Of a DNA stretch of 64,000 bases, positions 48,485 through 57,462 are shown piece after piece (position 1 is the stretch's first letter; every line of letters begins with the position of its first letter). The DNA comes from Azophilus sp965221755 (GTDB lineage: Bacteria > Pseudomonadota > Gammaproteobacteria > Pseudomonadales > Azotimanducaceae): the NCBI GenBank assembly GCA_965221755.1, contig OZ244921.1, positions 2,294,001-2,358,000 of the forward strand. The letters are read 5' to 3'. Under the pieces are notes generated by a model. It ran no database searches and was not told the origin of the DNA. It was given only the letters and a program-made list of their open reading frames with translations. The position numbers and the translations under genes were made by a program.

Positions 48485-49432
48485 ATGGCAAAGGTTTTCA
48501 TCGACGGCCAAGCCGGCACCACCGGCATTGAGATTTCCGAGCGCCTGCGCCAGCGGCCCGACGTCGAACTCCTGTCGGTGGCCGAAGCGAAGCGCAAGGA
48601 TCCAGCGGCGCGGGCGCGCCTGTTCGACCAAGCGGACGTCGCCATTCTTTGCTTGCCGGACGATGCCGCCCGCGAAGCAGCGGCGCTGGCTGAAGGGCGC
48701 TGCCGCCTGCTCGACGCCAGCACGGCCCACCGCACGGCGGACGGCTGGACCTACGGCTTGCCGGAGCTGACGCCCGGCCAGGCCGATGCCATCGCCGCCG
48801 CCGATCGGGTCAGCAATCCGGGCTGCTATCCGCAGGGCTTCGTTTTGTGCGTCCGCCCGCTGATTGACGCCGGCCTGCTTTCGCCGGAGGCGAACTTGAC
48901 CCTGCATGCCATTTCCGGCTACTCAGGCGGTGGTCGGAAGATGATCGAGGCCTACGAGGCGGCGGACGCCGGGCAGCGGGACCGATGGGGCACCCGACCC
49001 TACGCCTTGAACCTGCGCCACAAGCACCTGCCGGAGATGCAGCGCTACTCGGGATTGGCCGCTCCCCCGCTGTTCTCGCCGACCGTGGGCGCTTTTCGCA
49101 AGGGCATGGTCACCTTGGTGCCGCTGTTCAGGGAGCAGCTGGATGGCGGCGCCCGAGCTGCGGACGTGGTCGATGCCTTGGCGCGTGCCTACCGGGACAG
49201 CCCCTTTGTGGTTGTGTCTTCCTACGGCGGCGATTGCCGTGGCTTGGAAGGCGGCTTCCTGAGTCCCGGCGGCTGCAACGGAACCAACCGCATGGAAATC
49301 AGCCTGTTTGGCAACGCCGGGCAACTCCTGCTCGCGGCCCGCTACGACAATCTGGGCAAGGGCGCCGCCGGCGCCGCCGTGCAAAACCTCAACCTGATGC
49401 TCGGCTGCGAGCAGACGCAGGGACTGACATGA
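48485..49432 (+). CDS. argC: N-acetyl-gamma-glutamyl-phosphate reductase
   Basis: 315 residues from the ATG at 48485 (MAKVFIDGQAGTTGIEI). NADPH-dependent reductase of arginine biosynthesis, of the shorter ArgC type 2 form. The catalytic Cys lies in SNPGCYPQGF; other blocks are SGYSGGGRKMIEAYE and LRHKHLPEMQRYSG. The frame stays open far upstream through repeat and transposase sequence, but family similarity begins at this Met. Opens a seven-gene operon; overlaps the next gene by four bases (ATGA). Confidence 0.9.
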   Translation: MAKVFIDGQAGTTGIEISERLRQRPDVELLSVAEAKRKDPAARARLFDQADVAILCLPDDAAREAAALAEGRCRLLDASTAHRTADGWTYGLPELTPGQADAIAAADRVSNPGCYPQGFVLCVRPLIDAGLLSPEANLTLHAISGYSGGGRKMIEAYEAADAGQRDRWGTRPYALNLRHKHLPEMQRYSGLAAPPLFSPTVGAFRKGMVTLVPLFREQLDGGARAADVVDALARAYRDSPFVVVSSYGGDCRGLEGGFLSPGGCNGTNRMEISLFGNAGQLLLAARYDNLGKGAAGAAVQNLNLMLGCEQTQGLT

Positions 49433-50739
49433 AAACCCTTAACGAAATGACCGCATCCGAACTAGACCAAATCCGCCAGCGGATCGAGCGGGAGCTGGCC
49501 CTGCAGCGCGCCAACAAGCTCGCGTTGGACTTAAGCCGCGGCAAGCCCAGTCCGCAACAGCTTGACCTAAGCGCTGAACTCAACGCGCCGTTGCCCAGCT
49601 TGATCGCCGAGGACGGCACCGACGCGCGCAACTACGGCGCCCTGCGCGGCATCCCGGAAGCGCGGGCCTTGGGCGGCGAACTCATGAACGTGGCCACCGA
49701 CCGGGTGTTGGCGGCGGGCAACTCCAGCCTGTTCCTGATGTACCAGGTGGCCGTCACCGCCCTGCAGCGCGGCCTTTGGGGAGACGAGCGCCGCTGGTCG
49801 CGCGCCCCGCAACCGGCCAACTCGAACGCAACTGCGCGCATGCTGACGCCAGTGCCCGGTTATGACCGGCACTTCACGATCTGCGAATCGCTCGGCATCG
49901 AAATGATCAACGTGGCCATGCTCGACGACGGGCCGGACATGGACCAAGCGCGGCGGCTCGTTGCCGCAGACGCCTCGATCAAGGGCATCTGGTGCGTGCC
50001 CAAGTACGCCAACCCCACCGGCTGCATCTACGCCGACGGGACGGTGGCGGCCATGGCTGAACTGCCGCGGATTGCGGCGGCCGATGACTTCGTCGTTTTT
50101 TGGGACAACGCCTACGCCGTGCATGACTTCGAGTTTCCCGCCGCACCCTTGGCCAACCTCTACGAGTTGGCCGTGGCGGCGGGCACCGCTGAGCACGTGG
50201 CCTTGTTCTCGTCCACCTCGAAAATGACCTACGCCAGCGGCGGGCTCGGCTTCTGCGGCGGCTCCGACGCACTGCTCAACGCTTTGGAGGGAACCTTGAG
50301 CCTGATGTGCATCGGCCCGGACAAGGTGACCCAACTGCGCCACGCCCGCTTCCTGTCCGGCCGCATCGAAGAGCACATGGCCCGCCATGCGGCGCTGCTC
50401 AAGCCAAAGTTCGCCATCGTTGACCAAGTGCTGGAGGAGGAGCTTGGCGGTTTGGGGCTGGCCCGATGGACGCGGCCCAAGGGCGGCTACTTCGTCTCCC
50501 TGACCACGCCGCCCGGAACCGCCGCCGACATCGTCAAGCAGGCGGCCGACGTGGGGCTCAAGCTGACGCCCGCCGGCGCCACCTTCCCTTATGGGCGCGA
50601 CCCCAACGACGACAACATCCGCATCGCCCCCAGCTTCGCGCCGCAGGACGAACTGGAGGCCGCCATGCGAGTGCTGGCCGGCTGCGTGAAGCTGACCGCC
50701 ATTGCCCATCGCCATCGAGAGCGCCCCAACGGAGGCTGA
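49429..50739 (+). CDS. Aspartate aminotransferase, MocR-type subgroup (1-gamma)
   Basis: 436 residues. Fold-type I PLP enzyme. The start LNEMTASELDQIRQRIERE and LDLSRGKPSPQQLDLS are typical of the Aminotran_MocR family (no GntR domain), experimentally shown to be aspartate aminotransferases in some members. The PLP lysine is in SSTSKMTYASGGLGF; YANPTGCIYADGT and FVVFWDNAYAVHDF are standard PLP-contact segments. Placed between argC and an RNA helicase gene, with tight spacing on both sides. A role in supplying aspartate or glutamate is likely. Confidence 0.85.
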   Translation: MKTLNEMTASELDQIRQRIERELALQRANKLALDLSRGKPSPQQLDLSAELNAPLPSLIAEDGTDARNYGALRGIPEARALGGELMNVATDRVLAAGNSSLFLMYQVAVTALQRGLWGDERRWSRAPQPANSNATARMLTPVPGYDRHFTICESLGIEMINVAMLDDGPDMDQARRLVAADASIKGIWCVPKYANPTGCIYADGTVAAMAELPRIAAADDFVVFWDNAYAVHDFEFPAAPLANLYELAVAAGTAEHVALFSSTSKMTYASGGLGFCGGSDALLNALEGTLSLMCIGPDKVTQLRHARFLSGRIEEHMARHAALLKPKFAIVDQVLEEELGGLGLARWTRPKGGYFVSLTTPPGTAADIVKQAADVGLKLTPAGATFPYGRDPNDDNIRIAPSFAPQDELEAAMRVLAGCVKLTAIAHRHRERPNGG

Positions 50740-51963
50740 ATGACGCCCATGGCCAAACCGCACAGTGAGGAGGCCCCGAATGCCGGCGGCGAGGAATCGC
50801 ACCGCTTCTCCGAGTACGCCCTGCCCGAGCCCCTGATGCGGGCCATCAACGACTTGGGCTATCGGCGCTGCACCCCGATACAAAGCCAAGTGCTGCCGCT
50901 CAGCTTGGCCGACTACGACATCACCGGCCAAGCGCAGACCGGCACCGGCAAGACGGCCGCCTTCCTGATCACCATCCTGACCCACCTCTGGGAGCAGCCG
51001 CGAAAGCACGAACCCAGCCGCCAATTGCCCACCCCGAGGTCGCTGGTGCTGGCGCCGACCCGTGAGCTGGCGATGCAGATCGAGGCGGACGGGCGGGACC
51101 TGGCCCGGCACATGGACCAGGACGCCCTGTGCGTGGTGGGCGGCGTGGACATCCAAAAGCAGGTCAACCGGCTCAACGCGGAGCGGCCCAACATCCTCAT
51201 CGCCACCCCCGGCCGACTGATCGACCTGCTGCAGCGGGGCTGGGTGGACATCAGCGGGGTGGAGGTCCTGGTCATCGACGAGGCCGATCGGATGCTGGAC
51301 ATGGGCTTCATTCCCGACGTGCGGCGCATCGTCTATCGGACGCCGCACAAGCATCGGCGGCAAACGCTGTTCTTCAGCGCCACCTTCAATGACGATGTGA
51401 TGCGCTTGGCGCAATCCTGGACCTTGGAGCCGGAGCACATCGCCATCGCCCCGGAGCAGGTGGCGGTGGAGACGGTGGAGCAACTGTTCTGGCTGACCAG
51501 CCGGGCGGGCAAGCGGCAACTGCTGCGCGACTTGCTGAGGACCGAGCGGCCGGAGCGCGCCCTGATCTTCACCAATCGGCGCGACCAGACCCATCGCCTG
51601 AACCAGTGGCTGAACAGCAAAGGCATCGACAGCGAAGCCTTGGCGGGCGACGTGCCCCAGAACAAGCGCACCCGAACCCTCAACCGATTCAAGGAGGGGG
51701 AGGTTCGCTATGTGGTGGCCACCGACGTGGCGGGGCGCGGCATTCACGTCGATGGCGTCAGCCACGTCATCAACTACGACCTGCCGGAGGACGCGGAGGA
51801 CTACGTGCATCGCATCGGGCGCACCGGCCGGGCGGGAGCCTCCGGGGTGAGCATCAGCTTCGTCTCCGAGGACGACGCCTTCAACCTGCCCGCCATCGAG
51901 GAGTTTCTGGGCGCTGCGGTGAAATGCGTCCAACCGAGCCTGGACAGCAGCCAGCAGGCTTGA
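50740..51963 (+). CDS. rhlB: DEAD-box RNA helicase, RhlB-like
   Basis: 407 residues. All helicase motifs are present: F...GYRRCTPIQSQVLP (Q motif), AQTGTGKT (I), PTRELAMQI (Ia), TPGRLID (Ib), DEAD (II), FSATF (III), IFTNRRDQTH (IV), ATDVAGRGIHVDGV (V), HRIGRTGRAG (VI). The compact N-terminus, short C-terminal tail and the LEFKDGF-like start (SHRFSEYALPEPL) suit RhlB, the degradosome helicase, better than RhlE or SrmB. Starts directly after the previous stop, with GGAGG before it. Confidence 0.85.
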   Translation: MTPMAKPHSEEAPNAGGEESHRFSEYALPEPLMRAINDLGYRRCTPIQSQVLPLSLADYDITGQAQTGTGKTAAFLITILTHLWEQPRKHEPSRQLPTPRSLVLAPTRELAMQIEADGRDLARHMDQDALCVVGGVDIQKQVNRLNAERPNILIATPGRLIDLLQRGWVDISGVEVLVIDEADRMLDMGFIPDVRRIVYRTPHKHRRQTLFFSATFNDDVMRLAQSWTLEPEHIAIAPEQVAVETVEQLFWLTSRAGKRQLLRDLLRTERPERALIFTNRRDQTHRLNQWLNSKGIDSEALAGDVPQNKRTRTLNRFKEGEVRYVVATDVAGRGIHVDGVSHVINYDLPEDAEDYVHRIGRTGRAGASGVSISFVSEDDAFNLPAIEEFLGAAVKCVQPSLDSSQQA

Positions 51964-51965
51964 AC

Positions 51966-52838
51966 ATGGCGACCGGCGACGTTCGGGCCGTTCAGGTGGC
52001 AGCCATTCAGCATTGCGCGACCGCCGATGTGGCGGGCAACCTCGGCGCGGTGGAGCGGCTGGCCTTGGCGGCGAGGGAGGCGGGCGCCGAGGCCGTGATG
52101 ACCGCCGAGGCGTTTGCCTACATCGGCCCGGACCGAGGCAAGCGCGACCTGCTTGAGCCGCTCCCCGCCGGCGGCCCCATATTGGACCGCTGCCAACAGC
52201 TGGCCGTGCGCCTCGGCTGCGATCTCGTGCTCGGCGGCTTTCACGAGGCCGCCCCCGACGCTGGCAAGGCCTTCAACACCTGCGTGCATCTCGACGCCCG
52301 CGGCGAAGTGGCGGCGCTGTACCGCAAGATCCACTTGTTCGACATCGAGTTGGCCGACGGGACCAAACTGCGCGAATCGCGGCACACGGCGCCGGGCGAC
52401 GCGCTGACCACCACCCGGCTGCCGTTCGGCCTGCTGGGCTTGACCATCTGCTACGACCTGCGCTTCCCTTACCTCCACCAAGCGCTGGCCGACTTGGGCG
52501 CAGTGGCTCTGAGCGTGCCTTCCGCCTTCACCGCCACCACTGGCGCCGCCCACTGGCACACCCTGCTGCGGGCCCGCGCCATTGAGTGTCAGTGCTACGT
52601 CATCGCGCCCGCCCAGCATGGCCGGCACAACGCCCGGCGGCGCTCCTTCGGTCACTCGCTCATCGTCGATCCCTGGGGCGAGGTGATCGCCGAATGCGAG
52701 GACGGCGACGGCTTCGCGCTGGCCGGCATCGACCCGGCGCGGGTGGCCCAAGTCCGCAAGCAGTTGCCGTGCCTGGGGCATCGGGTGGCCATGACGTCGC
52801 TGCGGCTCCCTGGAGACGGCTGCAAGGCATCCCCATGA
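51966..52838 (+). CDS. Carbon-nitrogen hydrolase, Nit/omega-amidase-like
   Basis: 290 residues. Nitrilase superfamily with its catalytic triad: Glu48 in MTAEAFAYIG, Lys in ALYRKIHLFDIE, Cys in LGLTICYDLRFPYL. Pattern and length match the Nit1/Nit2-type group, which hydrolyse alpha-ketoglutaramate or deaminated glutathione (metabolite repair). Two bases separate it from the helicase gene, and its stop overlaps the next start (ATGA). Cytoplasmic. Confidence 0.85.
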   Translation: MATGDVRAVQVAAIQHCATADVAGNLGAVERLALAAREAGAEAVMTAEAFAYIGPDRGKRDLLEPLPAGGPILDRCQQLAVRLGCDLVLGGFHEAAPDAGKAFNTCVHLDARGEVAALYRKIHLFDIELADGTKLRESRHTAPGDALTTTRLPFGLLGLTICYDLRFPYLHQALADLGAVALSVPSAFTATTGAAHWHTLLRARAIECQCYVIAPAQHGRHNARRRSFGHSLIVDPWGEVIAECEDGDGFALAGIDPARVAQVRKQLPCLGHRVAMTSLRLPGDGCKASP

Positions 52839-53902
52839 CAACTGGCATGGGCGCAGGCAAGGGCATCGTCATCGTCGCGGCATTGATCGTCATCACCGCC
52901 GGACTTAAGGCGGCGGCGGACCTCGCCGTGCCCTTTCTGCTCGCCGCCTTCATCGCCACCATCGCCGCCACCCCCATGTACTGGCTGGAGCGGCGCGGCG
53001 CCCCCGGCTGGCTGGCCATCACGCTGGTGATGGCGGCCATTCTGGTGGCGCTGCTCGGGGTGGGCGCCTTGGTGGTTCAGTCAGCCAACGCCTTCACCGC
53101 CAAGCTGCCGTTCTACCAGGAACGGCTCACGTTGATGTTCAGCGCCGCCTTGGCTTGGCTGGAGCCCTTGGGCGTTGTCCTGTCGCGGGACCTGCTGATC
53201 GAGAACTTCAATCCCGGCACCGCCTTCACCTTGGCGGGGAACGCCTTGGCGGGACTCGGCGCGGCGCTGTCGAACAGCTTTTTGATCCTGCTCACGGTGA
53301 TCTTCATGCTGGCCGAGGCGAACAGCTTCCCGCGCAAGCTCAAGGACGTGCTGAGCCGGCCTGAGCAATCCATGCCGCACTTCGTCCGCTTCGCCGAGAA
53401 CGTCAACCGCTACATGGCCATCAAGACCACGGTCAGCATGGCCACCGGACTCGTCGTCACCCTGATGCTGGCTGCGCTTGGCGTCGACTTTCCCCTGCTC
53501 TGGGGCATTCTCGCCTTCATGCTCAACTTCGTGCCCACCATCGGCTCCATCATCGCCGCGGTGCCGGCGGTGCTGCTGGCGCTGGTGGAGCTCGGCCCGC
53601 TGCCCGCGCTGCTGGCCGCTTCGGGCTACGTGGCGCTCAACATCCTCTTCGGCAACTTCATCGAGCCGCGCTTCATGGGGCGCGGACTGGGGCTGTCCAC
53701 GCTGGTCGTCTTCCTGTCGCTGGTGCTCTGGGGCTGGGTCTTCGGGCCGGTCGGCATGCTGCTGTCGGTGCCATTGACCATGACCGCCAAGATCGCCCTG
53801 GAGGCCAACCCCGCCACCGAGTGGCTGGCCCGGCTGCTCGGCCCGGCGACAGGCTTGGCGAAGGCGGATGCCGAGCGGCCAGACCCTGCGGCGCAAACCT
53901 GA
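52835..53902 (+). CDS. PerM/AI-2E family membrane transporter
   Basis: 355 residues from the overlapping ATG at 52835. Polytopic membrane protein with about eight segments: paired helices at residues 10-55, 65-85, 145-165, then a cluster between 210 and 330. The family block FVPTIGSIIAAVPAVLLALVE and the late NFIEPRFMGRGLGLSTLVVF are diagnostic of AI-2E (UPF0118) proteins. Members export autoinducer-2 or act as sodium/proton antiporters; which applies is unknown. Confidence 0.85.
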   Translation: MTTGMGAGKGIVIVAALIVITAGLKAAADLAVPFLLAAFIATIAATPMYWLERRGAPGWLAITLVMAAILVALLGVGALVVQSANAFTAKLPFYQERLTLMFSAALAWLEPLGVVLSRDLLIENFNPGTAFTLAGNALAGLGAALSNSFLILLTVIFMLAEANSFPRKLKDVLSRPEQSMPHFVRFAENVNRYMAIKTTVSMATGLVVTLMLAALGVDFPLLWGILAFMLNFVPTIGSIIAAVPAVLLALVELGPLPALLAASGYVALNILFGNFIEPRFMGRGLGLSTLVVFLSLVLWGWVFGPVGMLLSVPLTMTAKIALEANPATEWLARLLGPATGLAKADAERPDPAAQT

Positions 53903-53916
53903 TCCGCACCGGCGCC

Positions 53917-55014
53917 GTGGCCTACGAACGCAGCAACATTCGCCGCATGGCGGGCTACGCTTGGGGGGAGCAGCCGGACGATCCCGGCGCCTGCAAGCTG
54001 AACACCAACGAAAACCCTTACCCGCCCGCCCCCGGCGTCGCGGCGGCGCTTGAGGGAATCGACGTGGCCGACTTGCGGACCTATCCGCAACCGACCGCTG
54101 CGCCCTTGCGAGCGAAAATCGCCGAGCGCCACGGTTTGGCCAAGGACAACGCGCTCGTCACCCACGGCGGCGACGAGGCGCTGCGCTTGGCCATCACCAC
54201 CTTCGTCGAGCCCGGCTCGCCGCTCGGCTGCGCCAATCCGAGCTATTCGCTCTACCCGGTGCTGGCGGCCATTCAAAACGCCCCCGTGCTGGAGGCCGAG
54301 TACGGCGAGGACTGGACCCTGCCGGTCGATTTCGCCCAGCGGGCCAACGCTGCGGGAGCACGGCTGACCTGCGTGGTCAACCCCCACGCGCCCTCCGGGC
54401 GACTGATGGGCGCCGACGACTGCGCGCGGCTGGCCGCCGAATTGGACGGGGTGCTGCTGCTCGACGAGGCCTACGCGGATTTCATCGATCCCGCGCTCGG
54501 CTACGACAGCGCACCGCTGCTCCTTGCGCATGACAACCTGCTCATCCTGCGCTCCTTTTCCAAGGGATACAGCTTGGCCGGGCTGCGCCTTGGCTACCTG
54601 ATCGGCCAGGAGGGCCTGATTGGGCCCATGCTCACCAAGACTCGGGACAGCTACAACATCGACGCCATCAGCCAAAGGCTCGGCCTTGCCGCGCTGGACG
54701 ACCAAAGCCATGCCAGGGACACTTGGCGGCGGGTGCGCGCCCAACGGTCGCAGCTCAACGATGAACTGGCTCGACGCGGTCTGGCCTGTCCGCCGTCGCA
54801 GGCCAACTTCCTGCTCGCCCAAGTGCCCCCGAACGCCAGGCTGTCGGCCAAGGCCCTCCACGAAGCGCTTAGGGCGCAGGGCATTCTGGTGCGTCACTTC
54901 GACACGCCCCGCCTCAGCGACGCCTTGAGAATCAGCATCGGGACCCCGGCGCAAAACCGGCGGCTGCTGGCCGCGATCGACGACTTGCTCGGCGATGTTT
55001 CCGCTGCGCGATGA
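53917..55014 (+). CDS. hisC: Histidinol-phosphate aminotransferase-like protein
   Basis: About 365 residues using the GTG at 53917; the true start is uncertain (CTG at 53899 or ATG at 53947 also in frame). Fold-type I PLP enzyme. CKLNTNENPYPPAPGV is the HisC signature near the N-terminus; the PLP lysine is in RSFSKGYSLAGLRLGY; LDEAYADF contains the PLP-binding Asp and Tyr. HisC converts imidazole-acetol phosphate to histidinol phosphate, but some relatives act on aromatic amino acids or cobalamin precursors. Overlaps the rhomboid gene by 20 bases. Confidence 0.8.
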   Translation: MAYERSNIRRMAGYAWGEQPDDPGACKLNTNENPYPPAPGVAAALEGIDVADLRTYPQPTAAPLRAKIAERHGLAKDNALVTHGGDEALRLAITTFVEPGSPLGCANPSYSLYPVLAAIQNAPVLEAEYGEDWTLPVDFAQRANAAGARLTCVVNPHAPSGRLMGADDCARLAAELDGVLLLDEAYADFIDPALGYDSAPLLLAHDNLLILRSFSKGYSLAGLRLGYLIGQEGLIGPMLTKTRDSYNIDAISQRLGLAALDDQSHARDTWRRVRAQRSQLNDELARRGLACPPSQANFLLAQVPPNARLSAKALHEALRAQGILVRHFDTPRLSDALRISIGTPAQNRRLLAAIDDLLGDVSAAR

Positions 55015-55759
55015 AAACCCGACGGCCCGCAAGCCGGTCGCCGTAATCGCGATCATCGCCCTGAATGCCTTGGCTTGGGGGTTCGTCCAAGGCTTCGGAG
55101 GGGACTACCCGCTGGCGGAATCGCTGTGCCTGCATGGCCTCATCCCCGGCGAGCTGCTGGGCCTGATCGACATGGGCCAGCAACTGCCGATGGGCCGAAA
55201 CCTTGTCTGCACCCTGGACGGCCAATCCAACCCCGCCACTCTGCTCACCTCCATGTTCCTGCACGGCGGCTGGTTCCACATTCTCGGCAACCTATGGTTC
55301 CTCTGGGTGTTCGGCGACAACATCGAGGACGTGATGGGGCCGCTCCGGTTCATCGTCTTCTACTTGCTTTGCGGGCTGGCGGCGGCGTTCGCGCAGATCT
55401 TCTCAGACCCTGGCAGCGCCATTCCCATGGTCGGCGCCTCCGGCGCCATCGGCGGCGTGATGGGCGCCTATGCGCTGCTCTTTCCCCGTGCCCGGGTGCA
55501 GACCCTGCTGATCCTCGGCTTCTACGTCACCACCATCGGCGTGCCCGCCTTCGTCATGCTCGGCTACTGGTTCCTGCTGCAGGTTCTCGGCGGCCTGCCG
55601 GCCTTGGGCTCCAGCGAAGGGGGCGTCGCCTTCTGGGCCCACATCGGCGGCTTCGTCGCCGGCCTCGCCCTTATCCACCTGTTCAGGCGCCCCGACTGCG
55701 CGACCGCCCGAAGGCAACGCCAACCACGCCGATCACCTCCCGACAAGCGTTGGTTCTAG
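54995..55759 (+). CDS. Rhomboid-family intramembrane serine protease
   Basis: 254 residues with six or seven membrane segments. The catalytic serine is Ser149 in MVGASGAIGGVMG and the histidine is His216 in FWAHIGGFVAG; the loop residues in FLHGGWFHILGNLWFLWVFG, with the conserved H-x2-N-like pattern, are present. Cleaves single-pass membrane proteins within the bilayer. The C-terminal 25 residues are basic and cytoplasmic. Last gene of the argC-led operon; followed at once by IS630 debris. Confidence 0.9.
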   Translation: MFPLRDENPTARKPVAVIAIIALNALAWGFVQGFGGDYPLAESLCLHGLIPGELLGLIDMGQQLPMGRNLVCTLDGQSNPATLLTSMFLHGGWFHILGNLWFLWVFGDNIEDVMGPLRFIVFYLLCGLAAAFAQIFSDPGSAIPMVGASGAIGGVMGAYALLFPRARVQTLLILGFYVTTIGVPAFVMLGYWFLLQVLGGLPALGSSEGGVAFWAHIGGFVAGLALIHLFRRPDCATARRQRQPRRSPPDKRWF

Positions 55760-55795
55760 TGTTCCGTCACGTTTCTGTTTTCGGGTACGGGCGCC

Positions 55796-56256
55796 TGAGC
55801 TGACGCGGACGTACTCGTGGTCCGCCGCCGCCCGGCCCGGCCTGGCTGGCAGCGGCGCCCGCGTCTCCGACAGCAGCTGGTGCGGCTGCTCGTCCATGCG
55901 CACCACCGGGCGCCGGGCATCGCAGGGCCGGGCGCAGAGGTCCAGCACGCGCTCCATCCGGGCCACGAACGCCGCGTCCTGCCCCGGCGGGATGCACCAC
56001 ATCAGCCTCCGCCAGAGCTTCAGGCCGTTTTTTTTCAGCGTCCGCCGCACCGTCTCGTGCGACAGTGAGCCCACCAGCTCCAGCTCGACCGCCCGGTCCG
56101 CCAGCAGCCGCAGCGTCCCGCGGCTGCGGTCCCCGGCGGCTCCGAGCACGTCAGCTTCGTCAGGTGCGCCTCAAGCCGGCCGTCCACCTTGCGCGGCGGC
56201 ATCGCCCGCGGCGTCCGCTCCAAGGCCGCCTCCGGAACCGCCTTCCGGCGCCAGTT
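55796..56256 (-). pseudogene. IS630-family transposase fragment (minus strand)
   Basis: Minus-strand reading starts NWRRKAVPEAALERTPRAMP, PRKVDGRLEAHLTKLTCSEP, then shifts frame near 56135 and continues TLRLLADRAVELELVGSLSH, ETVRRTLKKNGLKLWRR, CIPPGQDAAFVARMERVLDL, PVVRMDEQPHQLLSETR, and ends near DHEYVR. That is the first two thirds of an IS630 transposase, including one catalytic Asp (VRMDE). No end repeats identified. It begins at the same point as the plus-strand fragment, back to back. Confidence 0.8.
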
Positions 56257-56257
56257 C

Positions 56258-56641
56258 CGCAGACTCCGATCCGTGCGGCTGCTGGCGGGCCGTGCCGTGG
56301 AGCTGGGCCACATCGACGGCGTGTCGCACGAGACGGTGCGTCGGGTTCTAAAAAACGGAATCAAGCCCTGGCGCCGGGTCGGATGGGTGATCCCGCCCCA
56401 AGGCAACGCGGACTTCGCGGCGGCCATGGAGCGGGTGCTCGACGTTTGCCGCCGCCCCTGCGACAAGGCCTTTCCCGTGGTGCGCATGGACGAGGCGCCG
56501 CGCCAGCTGATCCGCGAGACGCGCGCGCCGGCCGCTGCCAAGCCGGGGCGCCCGGCACGGCACGACCATGGGCACCGGCGATGCGGAACCTGCAACGTGT
56601 TCATGGCCAACGAGCCCTTGGCCGGCAGGCGCATGACCTAG
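56258..56641 (+). pseudogene. IS630-family transposase fragment (plus strand)
   Basis: Reads RSVRLLAGRAVELGHIDGVS, HETVRRVLKNGIKPWRR, VIPPQGNADFAAAMERVLDV, FPVVRMDEAPRQLIRETR, then GTCNVFMANEPLAGRRMT and stop. Homologous to the minus-strand fragment but a different copy. The last bases (CTAG at 56638-56641) are shared with the potC stop codon, so the insertion event may have set the potC end. The C-terminal catalytic Glu region is missing. Confidence 0.8.
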
Positions 56642-57462
56642 GAGCTAGCGCTGCCCATTCGTGCCATCCTCGCCATCAGCCAGCCGGCGACGGCTATGCC
56701 GATGCCGACGATGGCGACGATCACCGCAGCCAAGGCATTGACGTCCGGGGTAATGCCCAGCCGAACCTTTGAGTAGATGACCATGGGCAGGGTGCTTGAC
56801 TCGGGGCCGGAGACGAAGCTGGCGATGACCAGATCGTCCAACGACAGGGTGAAGGCCAGCAGCCAGCCGGACAGCATGGCGGGGGCGATCAGCGGCAGGA
56901 TGATGTCGAAGGTCACGCCCATGGGGCGGCAGCCCAAGTCCATGGCGGCTTCCTCCAAAGCGCGGTCCACGGCCATCAGGCGGGCCTGCACCACAACTGC
57001 CACATAGGCCATGGAGAAGGTGACGTGGGCGATGGTGATGGTGTCCGCACCCCTTCCGGACGGCCAGCCTATCGCCCCCTCCAGGATCACGAACAGCATC
57101 AACAGGGACAGGCCGGTGATCACTTCCGGCATCACCAGCGGCGCCGCCAGCATGCCGGAGAACAGCGTCCGGCCCCGAAAGCGGCCCATGCGGGTGATGG
57201 CCAACGCCGCCAGCGTGCCCAAGGCAGTGGCTAGGGTGGCGCTGACGAAGGCAATGCGCAGGCTCAAAAGGGCGGCATCGATGATCCGCTCGTTCTCCCA
57301 AAGCGCGCCGTACCAGCGCAACGAAAAGCCGGTCCACACCGACATCAGCCGCGAGTCGTTGAAGGAGTAGGCGATCATCACTAGGATGGGGACGTGGAGG
57401 AAGGCGAAGCCAAAGCACAGGCAGCTGAACAGGAACGTCGGGGAGCGGCCGTCCCGCCTCAT
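56638..57462 (-). CDS. potC: Spermidine/putrescine ABC transporter permease PotC
   Basis: 274 residues. Inner-membrane permease with six segments and the EAA cytoplasmic loop (EEAAMDLGCRPMGVTFDIILP). MIAYSFNDSRLMSVWTGFSLRWYG is typical of PotC/PotI. Overlaps the potB end by four bases. Last gene of potD-potA-potB-potC. Its stop codon abuts the IS630 fragment, and the final residues (MARMARMGSASS) may have been changed by that event. Confidence 0.9.
   Translation of the reverse strand: MRRDGRSPTFLFSCLCFGFAFLHVPILVMIAYSFNDSRLMSVWTGFSLRWYGALWENERIIDAALLSLRIAFVSATLATALGTLAALAITRMGRFRGRTLFSGMLAAPLVMPEVITGLSLLMLFVILEGAIGWPSGRGADTITIAHVTFSMAYVAVVVQARLMAVDRALEEAAMDLGCRPMGVTFDIILPLIAPAMLSGWLLAFTLSLDDLVIASFVSGPESSTLPMVIYSKVRLGITPDVNALAAVIVAIVGIGIAVAGWLMARMARMGSASS

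Noticed and set aside
49567..51933. A minus-strand open frame of about 790 codons across the aminotransferase and helicase genes
   Set aside because: Antisense to two genes with full sets of family motifs; no similarity of its own.
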